This document shows positions 49,767 to 58,778 of a DNA stretch of 64,000 nt, in pieces. The position numbers and the translations under genes were made by a program. The number at the start of each line of letters is the position of its first letter. Position 1 is the first letter of the stretch. The DNA is taken from NCBI RefSeq assembly GCF_024199005.1, contig NZ_JANATA010000006.1, positions 1 through 64,000 on the forward strand. The letters are read 5' to 3'. The DNA comes from Opacimonas viscosa. Its GTDB lineage: Bacteria; Pseudomonadota; Gammaproteobacteria; Enterobacterales; Alteromonadaceae. Below the pieces are notes generated by a model, which was not told where the DNA came from, made no database searches, and saw only the letters and a program-made list of their open reading frames with translations.

Positions 49767-50726
49767 TTAAGCATCTGTAAAACCAAAGGCCAGTGTAGAT
49801 TGGATATCTGATGCTGCCAAAGCCAACATGAGTAAGCGATCCACTCCTAACGCGACACCTGCACAATCAGGTAAACCACTATGTAAAGCCGCAACTAAAC
49901 GCTCGTCATGAGGCATTTGCGGTAACCCTTGCTTTTGTCGTGTGGCGTTATCCCCTTGCCAGCGCTGTTGTAACTGTTCAGGATCCGTTAATTCATAATA
50001 CCCGTTGGCAAGTTCTAAACCTTTGAAATACACTTCAAAGCGATGAGCTTTATGTTGTTCAGATGCTTTTAATTTTGCCAAAGCCGATTGACTCGCGGGG
50101 AAATCATAAATAAAACAAGGTGTAGACTTGCCAACCTTTGACTCAATTTGCTCACTGAACAATAATTGTAAGACATGGTCTCGCGACTCAGCCAATAAAT
50201 CATATGTACACTCACTTGTATAACAAGCAACGAGTTCTTGGTGTGTAGCTGTCCAAATATCTATCTGACAATACTGTAAAAACGCTTCGTCATAAGCCAA
50301 GTATTCGACCGCTGTAACGCCTAGCGTTGCTTCCAGTAATGCTGCAACTTCATGCATTAATGTTCGGTCATCAAACCCTATGCGATACCATTCAAGCATC
50401 GTAAACTCTGGGTTGTGCTGTGGGCTTTGTGGTTCATGGCGAAACGCTTTACCTAGATAATAAATATCGCCAGAACCAGATGCCAACATCCGCTTCATAC
50501 CATACTCAGGAGAGGTTTGTAGGTAATAAATAGCGTCTCCATCACAGGGGGCAGAATAAGCAAAACTAATTTTGAAGTTGTCTAAAAAAGGATCCGTTAC
50601 GGGTGCTTGTGAGAGTATGGGGACATCGACTTCACATACGTTACGAGACATAAAAAAAGCTCGGATATTATGTAATATCTGAGCTTTTTTTTGTAAATTC
50701 GCAGGTGTTATCTGCATTTGCCACAT
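49767..50726 (-). CDS. epmA: elongation factor P--(R)-beta-lysine ligase EpmA
   Basis: Truncated lysyl-tRNA synthetase-like enzyme that attaches (R)-beta-lysine to EF-P. Class II motifs are visible: LQTSPEYGMKRMLASGSGDIYYLGKAFRHE, NPEFTMLEWYRIGFDD, FEVYFKGLELANGYYELTD and GVALGVDRLLML. It lacks an anticodon-binding domain. Length 319 (E. coli 325). The ATG at 50726 is 10 bases after the efp stop, so the two genes form a unit. A long terminator-like hairpin lies within the first 75 bases of the coding sequence. Confidence 0.95.
   Translation of the reverse strand: MWQMQITPANLQKKAQILHNIRAFFMSRNVCEVDVPILSQAPVTDPFLDNFKISFAYSAPCDGDAIYYLQTSPEYGMKRMLASGSGDIYYLGKAFRHEPQSPQHNPEFTMLEWYRIGFDDRTLMHEVAALLEATLGVTAVEYLAYDEAFLQYCQIDIWTATHQELVACYTSECTYDLLAESRDHVLQLLFSEQIESKVGKSTPCFIYDFPASQSALAKLKASEQHKAHRFEVYFKGLELANGYYELTDPEQLQQRWQGDNATRQKQGLPQMPHDERLVAALHSGLPDCAGVALGVDRLLMLALAASDIQSTLAFGFTDA
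50652..50691 (-). terminator. terminator-like hairpin inside the epmA coding sequence
   Basis: Seven A-T pairs, GCTC/GAGC, one mismatch and GATATTA/TAATATC make an 18-pair stem with a 2-base centre and T-runs on both strands. It covers codons about 12-25 of epmA, downstream of efp. It could cut the amount of epmA message relative to efp. Confidence 0.6.
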
Positions 50727-50736
50727 TGGCAAAGTC

Positions 50737-51306
50737 TTACTTTTGTGCACGTGACGCGTATTCACCGCTACGAGTATCTACTTTCACAACTTCGCCACGT
50801 TGGACGAATAATGGTACTCGTACTACGGCACCGGTACTAAGTGTAGCGGGTTTACCGCCAGTACCCGCTGTATCGCCTTTCAAACCTGGGTCTGTTTCCA
50901 CAATTTCTAACTCGACAAAATTAGGTGGCGTGACTGCAATTGGGCTACCGTTGAACAATGTAATCGTACAGACATCATTCTCTACTAACCATTTGACGCT
51001 ATCACCAACAGCCTTAGCATCTGCCGCAACCTGTTCAAACGTTTCATTATTCATGAAATGGTAAAATTCGCCATCGTTGTATAAATACGATAGTTCAGTA
51101 TCTAATACATCTGCACCTTCAACTGAATCACCTGATTTAAACGTTTTTTCTAATACTTTATTCGAGATCAGCTTACGGATTTTTACTCGGTTAAACGCTT
51201 GGCCTTTGCCAGGCTTTACATATTCGTTTTCTAAAATGTTGCATGGTTCGCCATCGATCATGACCTTTAGTCCAGCTTTAAATTCATTTGTGCTAAAATT
51301 CGCCAT
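50737..51306 (-). CDS. efp: translation elongation factor P
   Basis: tRNA-shaped factor that rescues ribosomes stalled at polyproline. The 189-residue protein has the modification-site loop [15 protein letters not shown] with the target lysine near residue 34, the central GPIAVTPP-like [16 protein letters not shown], and the C-terminal [17 protein letters not shown]. The presence of epmA and epmB on either side shows the beta-lysine modification route. Confidence 0.97.
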   Translation of the reverse strand: MANFSTNEFKAGLKVMIDGEPCNILENEYVKPGKGQAFNRVKIRKLISNKVLEKTFKSGDSVEGADVLDTELSYLYNDGEFYHFMNNETFEQVAADAKAVGDSVKWLVENDVCTITLFNGSPIAVTPPNFVELEIVETDPGLKGDTAGTGGKPATLSTGAVVRVPLFVQRGEVVKVDTRSGEYASRAQK

Positions 51307-51336
51307 ACATCCTCATATTCATTTAGTAATGGTTTA

Positions 51337-52356
51337 TTGGTGCATAATATACACAAAAATCTGCTCTCTGTAGAGCCTAACTGGCAAAAAGAATTAGCAA
51401 ATAGCTTTACTGATCCTGAAGATTTGTTGTCTTATTTAGAGTTACCGCTTGCAAAATACACACAGCACAGCAAAGCGCGCCGTTTATTTCCTATGCGCGT
51501 GCCGTATTTTTTCGCATCCTTAATGGCTAAAGGACAAGCTGACGACCCGTTATTAAAACAAGTACTGCCTCTCGCAGATGAATTTTTGGAGGTAGATGGA
51601 TTTGTCACAGACCCGCTAGAAGAACTAGATAATGCCAAAGATGGTATCGTTCACAAATACCACAACCGTTTATTGTTAATCGTCAAAGGCGGGTGTGCAG
51701 TGAATTGTCGCTACTGTTTTAGACGACACTTTCCGTATGGTGAGCATCAGAATAACAAAACCCAATGGCGCGAACATTTTGCCTATATTCATGCGCATAC
51801 CGAACTAGATGAAATCATCTTATCGGGTGGTGACCCACTGATGAGTAATGATGACCATATTGCTTGGCTGATTGAACAAATCGAGGCCATCGCTCACATT
51901 AAGCGTTTGCGTATCCACACTCGCCTCCCTGTTGTGTTACCTAACCGTGTTACAGAGCGCTTGGCGCAACTCTTGGCACATTCTCGATTGCAGAGTATTG
52001 TGGTGTTGCATATCAACCACCCTAACGAGATTTCCCCAGAGTTGACCACCAAAGTACATGCGTTAAAACAACACAATGTCACTGTGTTAAATCAAGCTGT
52101 ACTGCTCAAAGGGGTTAATGCAAATGCTCAAACTCAAATGGCGTTGAATGAAGCGTTGTTCAGCGCTGGTATCATGCCGTATTACTTACATATGTTTGAC
52201 AGGGTCAAAGGAGCGCATCATTTTGCGGTCAACGACAATGAAGCGATTGGAATTATGCAAGAAGTGATTAAGCAACAATCAGGCTACATGATCCCCAAAT
52301 TAGTTCGAGAGATCGGCGGTGAACCGAGTAAAACACCGATTGATTTGAGTATCTAA
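51337..52356 (+). CDS. epmB: EF-P beta-lysylation protein EpmB (lysine 2,3-aminomutase)
   Basis: Radical SAM enzyme that converts (S)-alpha-lysine to (R)-beta-lysine for EpmA. The cluster motif is GGCAVNCRYCFRRHFPYGE (CxxxCxxC) near residue 120, with SGGDPLM, HTRLPVVLPNRVT and the C-terminal VREIGGEPSKTPIDL with residues for PLP and lysine. Length 339 (E. coli 342). The first codon is TTG at 51337; GTG at 51340 is equally possible. It is divergent from efp by 30 bases. Confidence 0.95.
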   Translation: MVHNIHKNLLSVEPNWQKELANSFTDPEDLLSYLELPLAKYTQHSKARRLFPMRVPYFFASLMAKGQADDPLLKQVLPLADEFLEVDGFVTDPLEELDNAKDGIVHKYHNRLLLIVKGGCAVNCRYCFRRHFPYGEHQNNKTQWREHFAYIHAHTELDEIILSGGDPLMSNDDHIAWLIEQIEAIAHIKRLRIHTRLPVVLPNRVTERLAQLLAHSRLQSIVVLHINHPNEISPELTTKVHALKQHNVTVLNQAVLLKGVNANAQTQMALNEALFSAGIMPYYLHMFDRVKGAHHFAVNDNEAIGIMQEVIKQQSGYMIPKLVREIGGEPSKTPIDLSI

Positions 52357-52379
52357 GCGGTATCTAATGCAATTATGAC

Positions 52380-52601
52380 TTACGCGTAGGTATCAATATA
52401 TGTGCCTTTTGGGGCGGCAAAGGTAGGGGTATTGGTATCTGGGAGAATTTGACCTGCACTTTGGATTAATTGAACCGAAGCTTGGCCTTGTTGTTGCACC
52501 ATATCATTACTCATTTTCGCCGTCAGTACTTGTTGTTCTTGACTTAAATTGGCGGTTTGGTTCGCTATACCAGCTGCGACAAGACTCGATTCAATATTCA
52601 T
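52380..52601 (-). CDS. YjfB-like putative motility protein
   Basis: A small protein of 73 residues from the ATG at 52601 (MNIESSLVAAG), helical and rich in Gln, ending GTYIDTYA. The pattern of an N-terminal Ala/Ser-rich helix, a KM...QQQGQASVQLIQ helix and the short Gly-Asp-Thr-Tyr tail resembles the YjfB family, sometimes labelled motility protein. Function is unknown. No flagellar genes are in the window. Confidence 0.6.
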   Translation of the reverse strand: MNIESSLVAAGIANQTANLSQEQQVLTAKMSNDMVQQQGQASVQLIQSAGQILPDTNTPTFAAPKGTYIDTYA

Positions 52602-52702
52602 AAAGACGCCGTTTGTAATGATAAACAAATATGGATATCGGTTTAACGGCTGATTCATGATAAACTTTACCAATATTCCATCGTTTTATGTAAAAAAAGC
52701 AC

Positions 52703-53029
52703 ATGCAAGCCATCATTGACAAACTTCAAGAAAATTTACAAATCATTTATCGCAAAGCCGTAGACGCAGATGCCAAACTCGATGCATTTCAAAAAGAAGG
52801 GAAAGGTAAATTTCACACTATTTTTGCTGAGTCTAGCCCATTTAATGCCCGTGCCAAACGTTTTGAGCCTTACGTTGCTGAAGTATGTGAAAATATGGAT
52901 GCGTTTGTCGCTTTAGATTTAAGCCAAACCGAGCAAGCGGAAATAGAACAACGATTGAGTATCATTGTGGCACAAATCGAACAGCTTTTATCAACGCTTG
53001 TACAGTTCAAAGAAAGTCTAAAAGCATAA
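52703..53029 (+). CDS. priC: PriC-like primosomal replication protein
   Basis: A 108-residue helical protein. The FHTIFAESSPFNARAKRFEPYVAEVCENMDAF segment resembles the conserved middle of PriC, which helps reload DnaB at stalled forks. E. coli PriC is about 175 residues, so this form is short. No frame break is seen; the short size may be normal for the lineage. The assignment rests on this one segment. Confidence 0.5.
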   Translation: MQAIIDKLQENLQIIYRKAVDADAKLDAFQKEGKGKFHTIFAESSPFNARAKRFEPYVAEVCENMDAFVALDLSQTEQAEIEQRLSIIVAQIEQLLSTLVQFKESLKA

Positions 53030-53109
53030 GTTTTTGGGGCTACGTGAGGGATGTAAAAGTAACATAAACCTTAGCCCATTAGCACCCTCTAGGGTATTGA
53101 TAGGATAAA

Positions 53110-54405
53110 CTACAACTTAGCGAGTGGCGTCGCATTAACCCGTTGTATGACCTTTGCGACCATAGCTTTGTACGTAGCACTATCCACCTGACCAAATGCT
53201 GCGGTGAATTCATCGCGTCTCAGGCCTTCTGGTAACGCAGAGGTGTCTGGCATAAATACACTTTCATCTGCAGCTAGTGACAGTAATAATTGTGCATCTG
53301 CAGCGATATCTTGTTCTGCGAGTTGGATTGCAAAATGCACACCTGCTTTGTCGGCAGCTAAGTCGACAAAACTATATCCAGAACCGGTTTGGACACGATC
53401 CATTAATTCTTTGAACTCACCGATAGCTACAGACGTCCCTTGATCAGATAAGATTTTTATAGCCGCACTAAAAATAAAATGTTGCGCTAAATCAGGACGA
53501 TTTTGCAGAGTAACCACAGTGCCTTTGGGCAATACCCGTTCTTGGGCCACTTTATCTATTCCTATAAAACTCCCAAAACGGCGATCTCCGGCATAAATCG
53601 CCAGAGCCAAAATAGCGGCTTCATTTTCTAAATGTGCCGTATCTGGTTTACTTTGAATCTGTGCCTCCAGCATCAATTCCCGCAAATATTCCGCTAATGA
53701 AATCGTCGGGGCATAAGCAATACTTTGTTCATAGGCCAAAAAATACAAATAATATGTCACTCTAGCGAGTAACTCTTCATCTTGATCAAGACTTAAATTA
53801 CCTTTGGCTTTTTTGAGTGCGACCATAAAATCTTTTAACGGATGGATGAGGACTTGTGCTTGGCCTGGCAAAAATGCGACTTTTACCACCTGCTCTCGAG
53901 CTAACGTGGCTATTTCACTGCGGGTATATTGATTGACACCCCAACTCACAATGTCTAAAACAGCATTGCCAGGCAATGGGACTTTACCTAAAGTGAGTGT
54001 GTCTATAAATACCTTATCAGCATCTTTTAACACCAATAAAACATTGGCATAGCGGGTTATCCCGAAAATGTTTATCGGGTAGCTAAAAGCGAGACGTCCT
54101 TGGCCAGATGACAGTGTAACTTTAGCGGAAAAGCCAGGCATTGCTCTTTGCAAAAAGCCCAATAGACTAGCGAATTGAGGTTTAGTAACGACTAAAGAGT
54201 GTTGGAGATTATTTTGCGCAAATACGCGTTTTACGTCATTTAATAACGGATTCACCGTATCGGCATAATCCAAGTATTCCGCTTTTGTTGGTGGTACTGA
54301 CGGGGCGGCATCCAAAAACAACACGAACGCCACAACCAGTAAAACAATGGTGGTGGTGAGAAGTTTATAAAAAGAACGAAAGGAAAATACCGATCCCTTA
54401 ACCAT
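53110..54405 (-). CDS. membrane-anchored protein of unknown function
   Basis: A 431-residue protein with one N-terminal membrane helix (TTIVLLVVAFVLFLDAA) and a large periplasmic body. The C-terminal half has a conserved-looking AIYAGDRRFGSFIG, then LQNRPDLAQHFIFSAAIKIL and GSGYSFVDLAADKAGVHFA. I do not know a named family. It lies 27 bases downstream of parE on the same strand, but cannot be tied to topoisomerase function. Confidence 0.75.
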   Translation of the reverse strand: MVKGSVFSFRSFYKLLTTTIVLLVVAFVLFLDAAPSVPPTKAEYLDYADTVNPLLNDVKRVFAQNNLQHSLVVTKPQFASLLGFLQRAMPGFSAKVTLSSGQGRLAFSYPINIFGITRYANVLLVLKDADKVFIDTLTLGKVPLPGNAVLDIVSWGVNQYTRSEIATLAREQVVKVAFLPGQAQVLIHPLKDFMVALKKAKGNLSLDQDEELLARVTYYLYFLAYEQSIAYAPTISLAEYLRELMLEAQIQSKPDTAHLENEAAILALAIYAGDRRFGSFIGIDKVAQERVLPKGTVVTLQNRPDLAQHFIFSAAIKILSDQGTSVAIGEFKELMDRVQTGSGYSFVDLAADKAGVHFAIQLAEQDIAADAQLLLSLAADESVFMPDTSALPEGLRRDEFTAAFGQVDSATYKAMVAKVIQRVNATPLAKL

Positions 54406-54432
54406 GCTTTTCCCTACGTTGATACTGCATCA

Positions 54433-56322
54433 TTATACGTCAGCCAAGTTTCCTTTGTTCTCTAACCACTCTTTGCGGTCGCCTGAGCGTTTTTTCGCTA
54501 ACAACATATCCATAATCTCTAACATGCTCTCAGCATCATCTACGGTGAGTTGTACTAAACGACGAGTATTCGGGTCCATCGTAGTTTCGCGTAACTGTAA
54601 GGGATTCATTTCACCTAAACCTTTGAAACGTTGGACGTTCACCTTGCCGCGTTTTTTCTCGGCTTCGATACGGTCTAAAATACCTTGTTTTTCACTTTCA
54701 TCAAGTGCGTAGAAAACTTCTTTGCCAACATCAATTCGGAACAACGGAGGCATAGCTACAAAAACATGTCCTTTTTCTAACAATGTCCTGAAGTGCTTTA
54801 CAAACAAGGCACACAACAAAGTCGCAATATGCAGTCCATCGGAGTCAGCATCTGCTAAAATACAAATTTTGCCATAGCGCAAACCTGATAAATCATCGCT
54901 ATCTGGATCAATTCCTAGGGCAACTGATATATCGTGAATTTCTTGGGAAGCCAGCACCTGGGATGAGTCTACTTCCCAAGAGTTTAAGATCTTGCCACGC
55001 AGAGGCATAATAGCTTGGATTTCTCGATCACGAGCCTGTTTAGCAGAACCACCGGCGGAATCACCTTCCACCAAAAACAGTTCCGAACGAGTATTATCCT
55101 GCGAAGAACAGTCTGTTAGTTTGCCCGGTAATGCAGGGCCAGAAGTGACTTTTTTACGGGCAACTTTCTTGGTTTGACGCAGTCGTTTCTGAGCGTTGTT
55201 GATACACATTTCTGCGAGTAGTTCTGCAATGTCAGTGTGCTGGTTCAACCATAAACTAAAAGCGTCTTTAACCACACCTGAGACGAATGCTGATGCTTGA
55301 CGGGAAGATAAGCGTTCTTTAGTTTGTCCGGCAAACTGAGGATCCTGCATCTTGGTCGATAGGATGTAGCAGCAGCGGTCCCAAATGTCATCTGGAGTCA
55401 GTTTTACACCACGAGGAAGTAGGTTTCTAAACTCACAAAATTCACGCATAGACTCCAACAGTCCTTGTCGTAAACCATTCACGTGGGTACCGCCTTGCGC
55501 AGTGGGGATCAAGTTTACATAACTCTCAGTTACCATATCGCCACCTTCTGGTAGCCATATGACCGCCCAATCTGCAGCTTCAGTGCTCGTCGTAAACTTA
55601 CCGACAAAAGGTTCATCATGTGGAATTTTTTCCGCATCTGCGACAGACTGCATCAAATAATCACGTAAACCATCTTCGTAATGCCATTCAGTGGTTTCTT
55701 TGGCTTGTTTATTATCAAAACGGATGCGCAAACCGGGACATAAAACGGCTTTTGCGCGTAAGACATGGTGCAACTGGCGCACCGAAAACTTTTCCGAATC
55801 GAAGTAGGAACCATCTGGCCAGAAACGGACACTAGTCCCCGTGTTCCGTTGTCCACAAGTATCAATAACAGCTAAATCTTCAATTTTATCGCCATTGGCA
55901 AATACCACTTGATAGACTTTGGCATCGCGGCGAATCTTTACTTCGACACGAGTAGATAGTGCATTTACGACGGAAATACCTACTCCGTGCAAACCACCAG
56001 AGAACTCATAATTTTTATTTGAAAATTTACCACCGGCATGCAGTTTAGTCATAATTAATTCCACACCAGAAATACCTTCTTCTGGGTGAATATCTACCGG
56101 CATACCACGTCCATCATCGACGACTTCTAGGGAGTTATCTTCATGCAGTACCACTTTTATCGAACTCGCATGCCCGGCCAGGGCCTCATCCACCGAGTTA
56201 TCGATGACTTCTTGGCTAAGGTGATTGGGACGTGTCGTGTCTGTATACATCCCTGGACGACGTTTGACGGGATCCAACCCGTTCAATACTTCTATGGCAT
56301 CTGCGGTATATTGATTCGACAT
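54433..56322 (-). CDS. parE: DNA topoisomerase IV subunit B
   Basis: ATPase subunit of topoisomerase IV, which decatenates daughter chromosomes. GHKL ATP-site motifs are DNSVDEALAG, VVDDGRGMPVDIH and GLHGVGISVVNALS. The TOPRIM region has LVEGDSAGGSAKQARDR and DADSDGLHIATLL, and the C-terminal QRFKGLGEMNP is intact. Length 629 (E. coli 630). It follows yqiA as in E. coli. Confidence 0.97.
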   Translation of the reverse strand: MSNQYTADAIEVLNGLDPVKRRPGMYTDTTRPNHLSQEVIDNSVDEALAGHASSIKVVLHEDNSLEVVDDGRGMPVDIHPEEGISGVELIMTKLHAGGKFSNKNYEFSGGLHGVGISVVNALSTRVEVKIRRDAKVYQVVFANGDKIEDLAVIDTCGQRNTGTSVRFWPDGSYFDSEKFSVRQLHHVLRAKAVLCPGLRIRFDNKQAKETTEWHYEDGLRDYLMQSVADAEKIPHDEPFVGKFTTSTEAADWAVIWLPEGGDMVTESYVNLIPTAQGGTHVNGLRQGLLESMREFCEFRNLLPRGVKLTPDDIWDRCCYILSTKMQDPQFAGQTKERLSSRQASAFVSGVVKDAFSLWLNQHTDIAELLAEMCINNAQKRLRQTKKVARKKVTSGPALPGKLTDCSSQDNTRSELFLVEGDSAGGSAKQARDREIQAIMPLRGKILNSWEVDSSQVLASQEIHDISVALGIDPDSDDLSGLRYGKICILADADSDGLHIATLLCALFVKHFRTLLEKGHVFVAMPPLFRIDVGKEVFYALDESEKQGILDRIEAEKKRGKVNVQRFKGLGEMNPLQLRETTMDPNTRRLVQLTVDDAESMLEIMDMLLAKKRSGDRKEWLENKGNLADV

Positions 56323-56394
56323 AATGGTATTCTTATTTTTAGTAATGTCTTGATATTACCAAGTGTGTGGCCTTTGAGCAATTAAGGATGGTAT

Positions 56395-56973
56395 TTATGC
56401 CATAAAAAATCGTAGCATACGCGGTAAATACTCAGGAAATTCTGAGTAAGCATGATCACTTCCCTCACTAAGCAAAACATCGCTGTTTTGGTATAACTTT
56501 TCGGCTAAGCGATAATCCAATACTTCATCTGCAGTGCCCAAATAAACTTGCGCCAAATCAGGATGCACAATATGCCGTAATACCACATCAGCCAAGGGAC
56601 TAATATCTTCACGTTTAAGTTCAAAGACATCCCCTGTATAAGGGTTAGTATGCTGCCCGAGGTAATCTGGGAAAAGTCGATGAGGCGCAACGGCTGGATT
56701 AATCAAAACCGCTTTGATTTGATATTGCTCAGCAAACAACCCTGCCAAAAAGCCTCCCATGGAGCTCCCGATAATACCAATAGGTGATTGGGGCAACGCG
56801 TTAAGCGCTGCCTCAGCCTCACGAATGGCCAACGCTGGCACACCGGAAAGCTGGGGAGTATGCACCGTGATATCAGGATGATGTTGCGCTATATATTGGC
56901 GTGTCTGCTGTGCTTTTAAGGAATCAGGCGAACTCAGAAAACCATGTAAATACAATAAGTGATGCTGGTTCAT
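56395..56973 (-). CDS. yqiA: YqiA family esterase
   Basis: Small alpha/beta hydrolase (192 residues) upstream of parE, as in E. coli. LYLHGFLSSPDSLKAQQT forms the oxyanion region, the nucleophile serine is in IGIIGSSMGGFLAGL near residue 71, and the catalytic histidine is in GSDHAYSEFPEYL. E. coli YqiA hydrolyses CoA thioesters and short esters. It starts 28 bases after the TagD-like gene on the same strand. Confidence 0.93.
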   Translation of the reverse strand: MNQHHLLYLHGFLSSPDSLKAQQTRQYIAQHHPDITVHTPQLSGVPALAIREAEAALNALPQSPIGIIGSSMGGFLAGLFAEQYQIKAVLINPAVAPHRLFPDYLGQHTNPYTGDVFELKREDISPLADVVLRHIVHPDLAQVYLGTADEVLDYRLAEKLYQNSDVLLSEGSDHAYSEFPEYLPRMLRFFMA

Positions 56974-57001
56974 TTATCACACCTTCTGCGGTTATGTTGG
57001 A

Positions 57002-57406
57002 TTAGTTTGCAAAAGCGTCTGAACGCACAACTTCGATGATTTCTGTGGTTGATACCGATGGTGTACGAGTAAAATAGGTCACTTCACATAACTCGGAAAA
57101 ATGATCGAACTTGCCAGCCCAATCATCCCCCATAACCAACACATCAGCTTGGTAATTTGCGATATATTCACCCTTTAACTCTAGTGATTCTTCGACAAAC
57201 ACTTCATCAACACAGGCTAACGCAGCCACAATCGTCATGCGATCTTGCTCAGAATAAACAGGGTTTCTGCCTTTTTTGGCAAAATTGAGAGCATCAGATG
57301 AAACGCCAACAATTAAATAATCACCCAAACTTTTAGCGCGTTGTAAGATTTTGACGTGACCTGCATGGAACACGTCAAACGTCCCAAAAGTAATAATTTT
57401 TTTCAC
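57002..57406 (-). CDS. TagD/RfaE-C-like cytidylyltransferase
   Basis: A 134-residue nucleotidyltransferase with the HxGH motif ITFGTFDVFHAGHVKILQRA and the late RTPSVSTTEIIE. Both length and motifs fit glycerol-3-phosphate cytidylyltransferase. Such enzymes make activated polyol or heptose units for surface polymers. The exact substrate is not clear. It lies divergent from a glycosyltransferase gene, and the pair occupies the place of cpdA between yqiA and yqiB. Confidence 0.85.
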   Translation of the reverse strand: MKKIITFGTFDVFHAGHVKILQRAKSLGDYLIVGVSSDALNFAKKGRNPVYSEQDRMTIVAALACVDEVFVEESLELKGEYIANYQADVLVMGDDWAGKFDHFSELCEVTYFTRTPSVSTTEIIEVVRSDAFAN

Positions 57407-57564
57407 TTTGTATTCCTAGTATTTTACTTCCCGAATAAACAATACTATACAATTTTATATTAATCCTACTCAATAACATTAAAATCCTACGGTTTCTTTT
57501 TTTGTTTAAAAATTTATCTACACAGTGTTAAAATTAATTGTCCTTTACTCACACTTGGCATTCT

Positions 57565-58329
57565 ATGAAACTCCCTATTAGCGTATTTATCATTACTTTA
57601 AATGAAGAAGCCCACTTAGAAAAAACATTAAAAAGTGTCCAAGACTGTGCTGAAATTATTGTGGTTGATTCAGGGAGTACCGATAAGACATGTTCTATTG
57701 CCCAGAAATACGGAGCTCAGGTTATCCATCATGAGTGGTTAGGCTATGCTAGACAGAAGCAGCTAGCACTCTCATATTGCTCACAAGAGTGGGCCCTAAA
57801 CCTTGATGGTGACGAAGAACTCACCCCTGAATGCTTATCAAGTATCAAAAAAGTTATTGTTGATGACAAATACGCTTGTGTTAGATTCAAGCGAAATGAT
57901 ATTTTTATTGGAAAACCACTTTCTAAATGGAGCAAAAAACCTAACAATCTGCGTTTTTACAAAAGCAAAAACGCATACTTTGATGAGTCACGTTATGTCC
58001 ATGAAAGTGCCTCAGTAAAAGGCAAAGAGCTATACATAGACGATGCCTTTAACCACTATGGTTATGCTACAATTAATTCCCTAAATCAAAAAAACAATAC
58101 TTACTCGACTTTGAAAGCCAAGGAAAAATTTACCAAAGGTAAGTCTTTTTCCACTACTAAACTGGTCCTAGCTTTTCCTTTGTTTTTTTGTAAAGAATAT
58201 TTTCTACAACGTAAATTCATGTCCGGGAAACGAGGATTTTTATTGGCTGTTATTAAGGCATACTATGCGTTTTCTAAAGAAGCAAAGCTTTATGAATGTT
58301 ACGAAAATTCAAAACTACAGAATAAATAA
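57565..58329 (+). CDS. WaaE/KdtX-type family 2 glycosyltransferase
   Basis: A 254-residue GT2 enzyme: ISVFIITLNEEAHLEKTLKSV at the N-terminus, IIVVDSGSTDKT, and the DXD-type ALNLDGDEELTPE near residue 85. A conserved RYVHESASVKG follows, then a basic C-terminus with a short hydrophobic patch. This is the pattern of LPS inner-core glucosyltransferases (WaaE). The ATG at 57565 is preferred over a TTG at 57538. It is convergent with yqiB, 4 bases apart, and is a likely surface-polysaccharide gene set inside a core locus. Confidence 0.88.
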   Translation: MKLPISVFIITLNEEAHLEKTLKSVQDCAEIIVVDSGSTDKTCSIAQKYGAQVIHHEWLGYARQKQLALSYCSQEWALNLDGDEELTPECLSSIKKVIVDDKYACVRFKRNDIFIGKPLSKWSKKPNNLRFYKSKNAYFDESRYVHESASVKGKELYIDDAFNHYGYATINSLNQKNNTYSTLKAKEKFTKGKSFSTTKLVLAFPLFFCKEYFLQRKFMSGKRGFLLAVIKAYYAFSKEAKLYECYENSKLQNK

Positions 58330-58333
58330 CTGT

Positions 58334-58771
58334 TTACTTTATCAGAGTATTTTCTTGCCAATGCAAGCAGAAAGTTAGCCATTCAGCCAAGAACACATTT
58401 ACCATAAATTTTTCGTTTCTTTGGTGCATGTGCAAATTTGGATATTCATAACTGGCCTTGATCTGACCAATGTTTTGGCAACTCAGAACTTCCGCACTGC
58501 GCGCATCATGATACATGCGGATCGTCATTATGGGTTTTAAATAGCCTGGTAACTGTTCCGATAACTGTTGCATCGTTAACGTAGTGGTATATCGTGCAGA
58601 TTCGGTAATCTGGAGCTGGTAACTCAATAATTCACCGACACAAAAATCATAGGACAGATCGACTTCATCCACTTCAGGCAAGAGCCTAATAAGCTTCCCA
58701 TAATTATGCTCACAGATCCCAAGTAAACTGGCGAGATGCGGTACATATTTTTTCTTTCGTGGTGTCGTCAT
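58334..58771 (-). CDS. yqiB: DUF1249 protein YqiB
   Basis: A 145-residue protein of the DUF1249 family, with LASLLGICEHNYGKLIRLLP at the N-terminus and TIRMYHDARSAEVL in the middle. Function is unknown. It sits 7 bases downstream of nudF as in E. coli. In E. coli the next gene is cpdA; here it is the glycosyltransferase on the other strand. Confidence 0.9.
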   Translation of the reverse strand: MTTPRKKKYVPHLASLLGICEHNYGKLIRLLPEVDEVDLSYDFCVGELLSYQLQITESARYTTTLTMQQLSEQLPGYLKPIMTIRMYHDARSAEVLSCQNIGQIKASYEYPNLHMHQRNEKFMVNVFLAEWLTFCLHWQENTLIK

Positions 58772-58778
58772 GTGGATG

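Noticed and set aside
54433-56322. Possibility that this is gyrB rather than parE
   Set aside because: At 629 residues it lacks the roughly 170-residue insert of gammaproteobacterial GyrB, and it neighbours yqiA as parE does.
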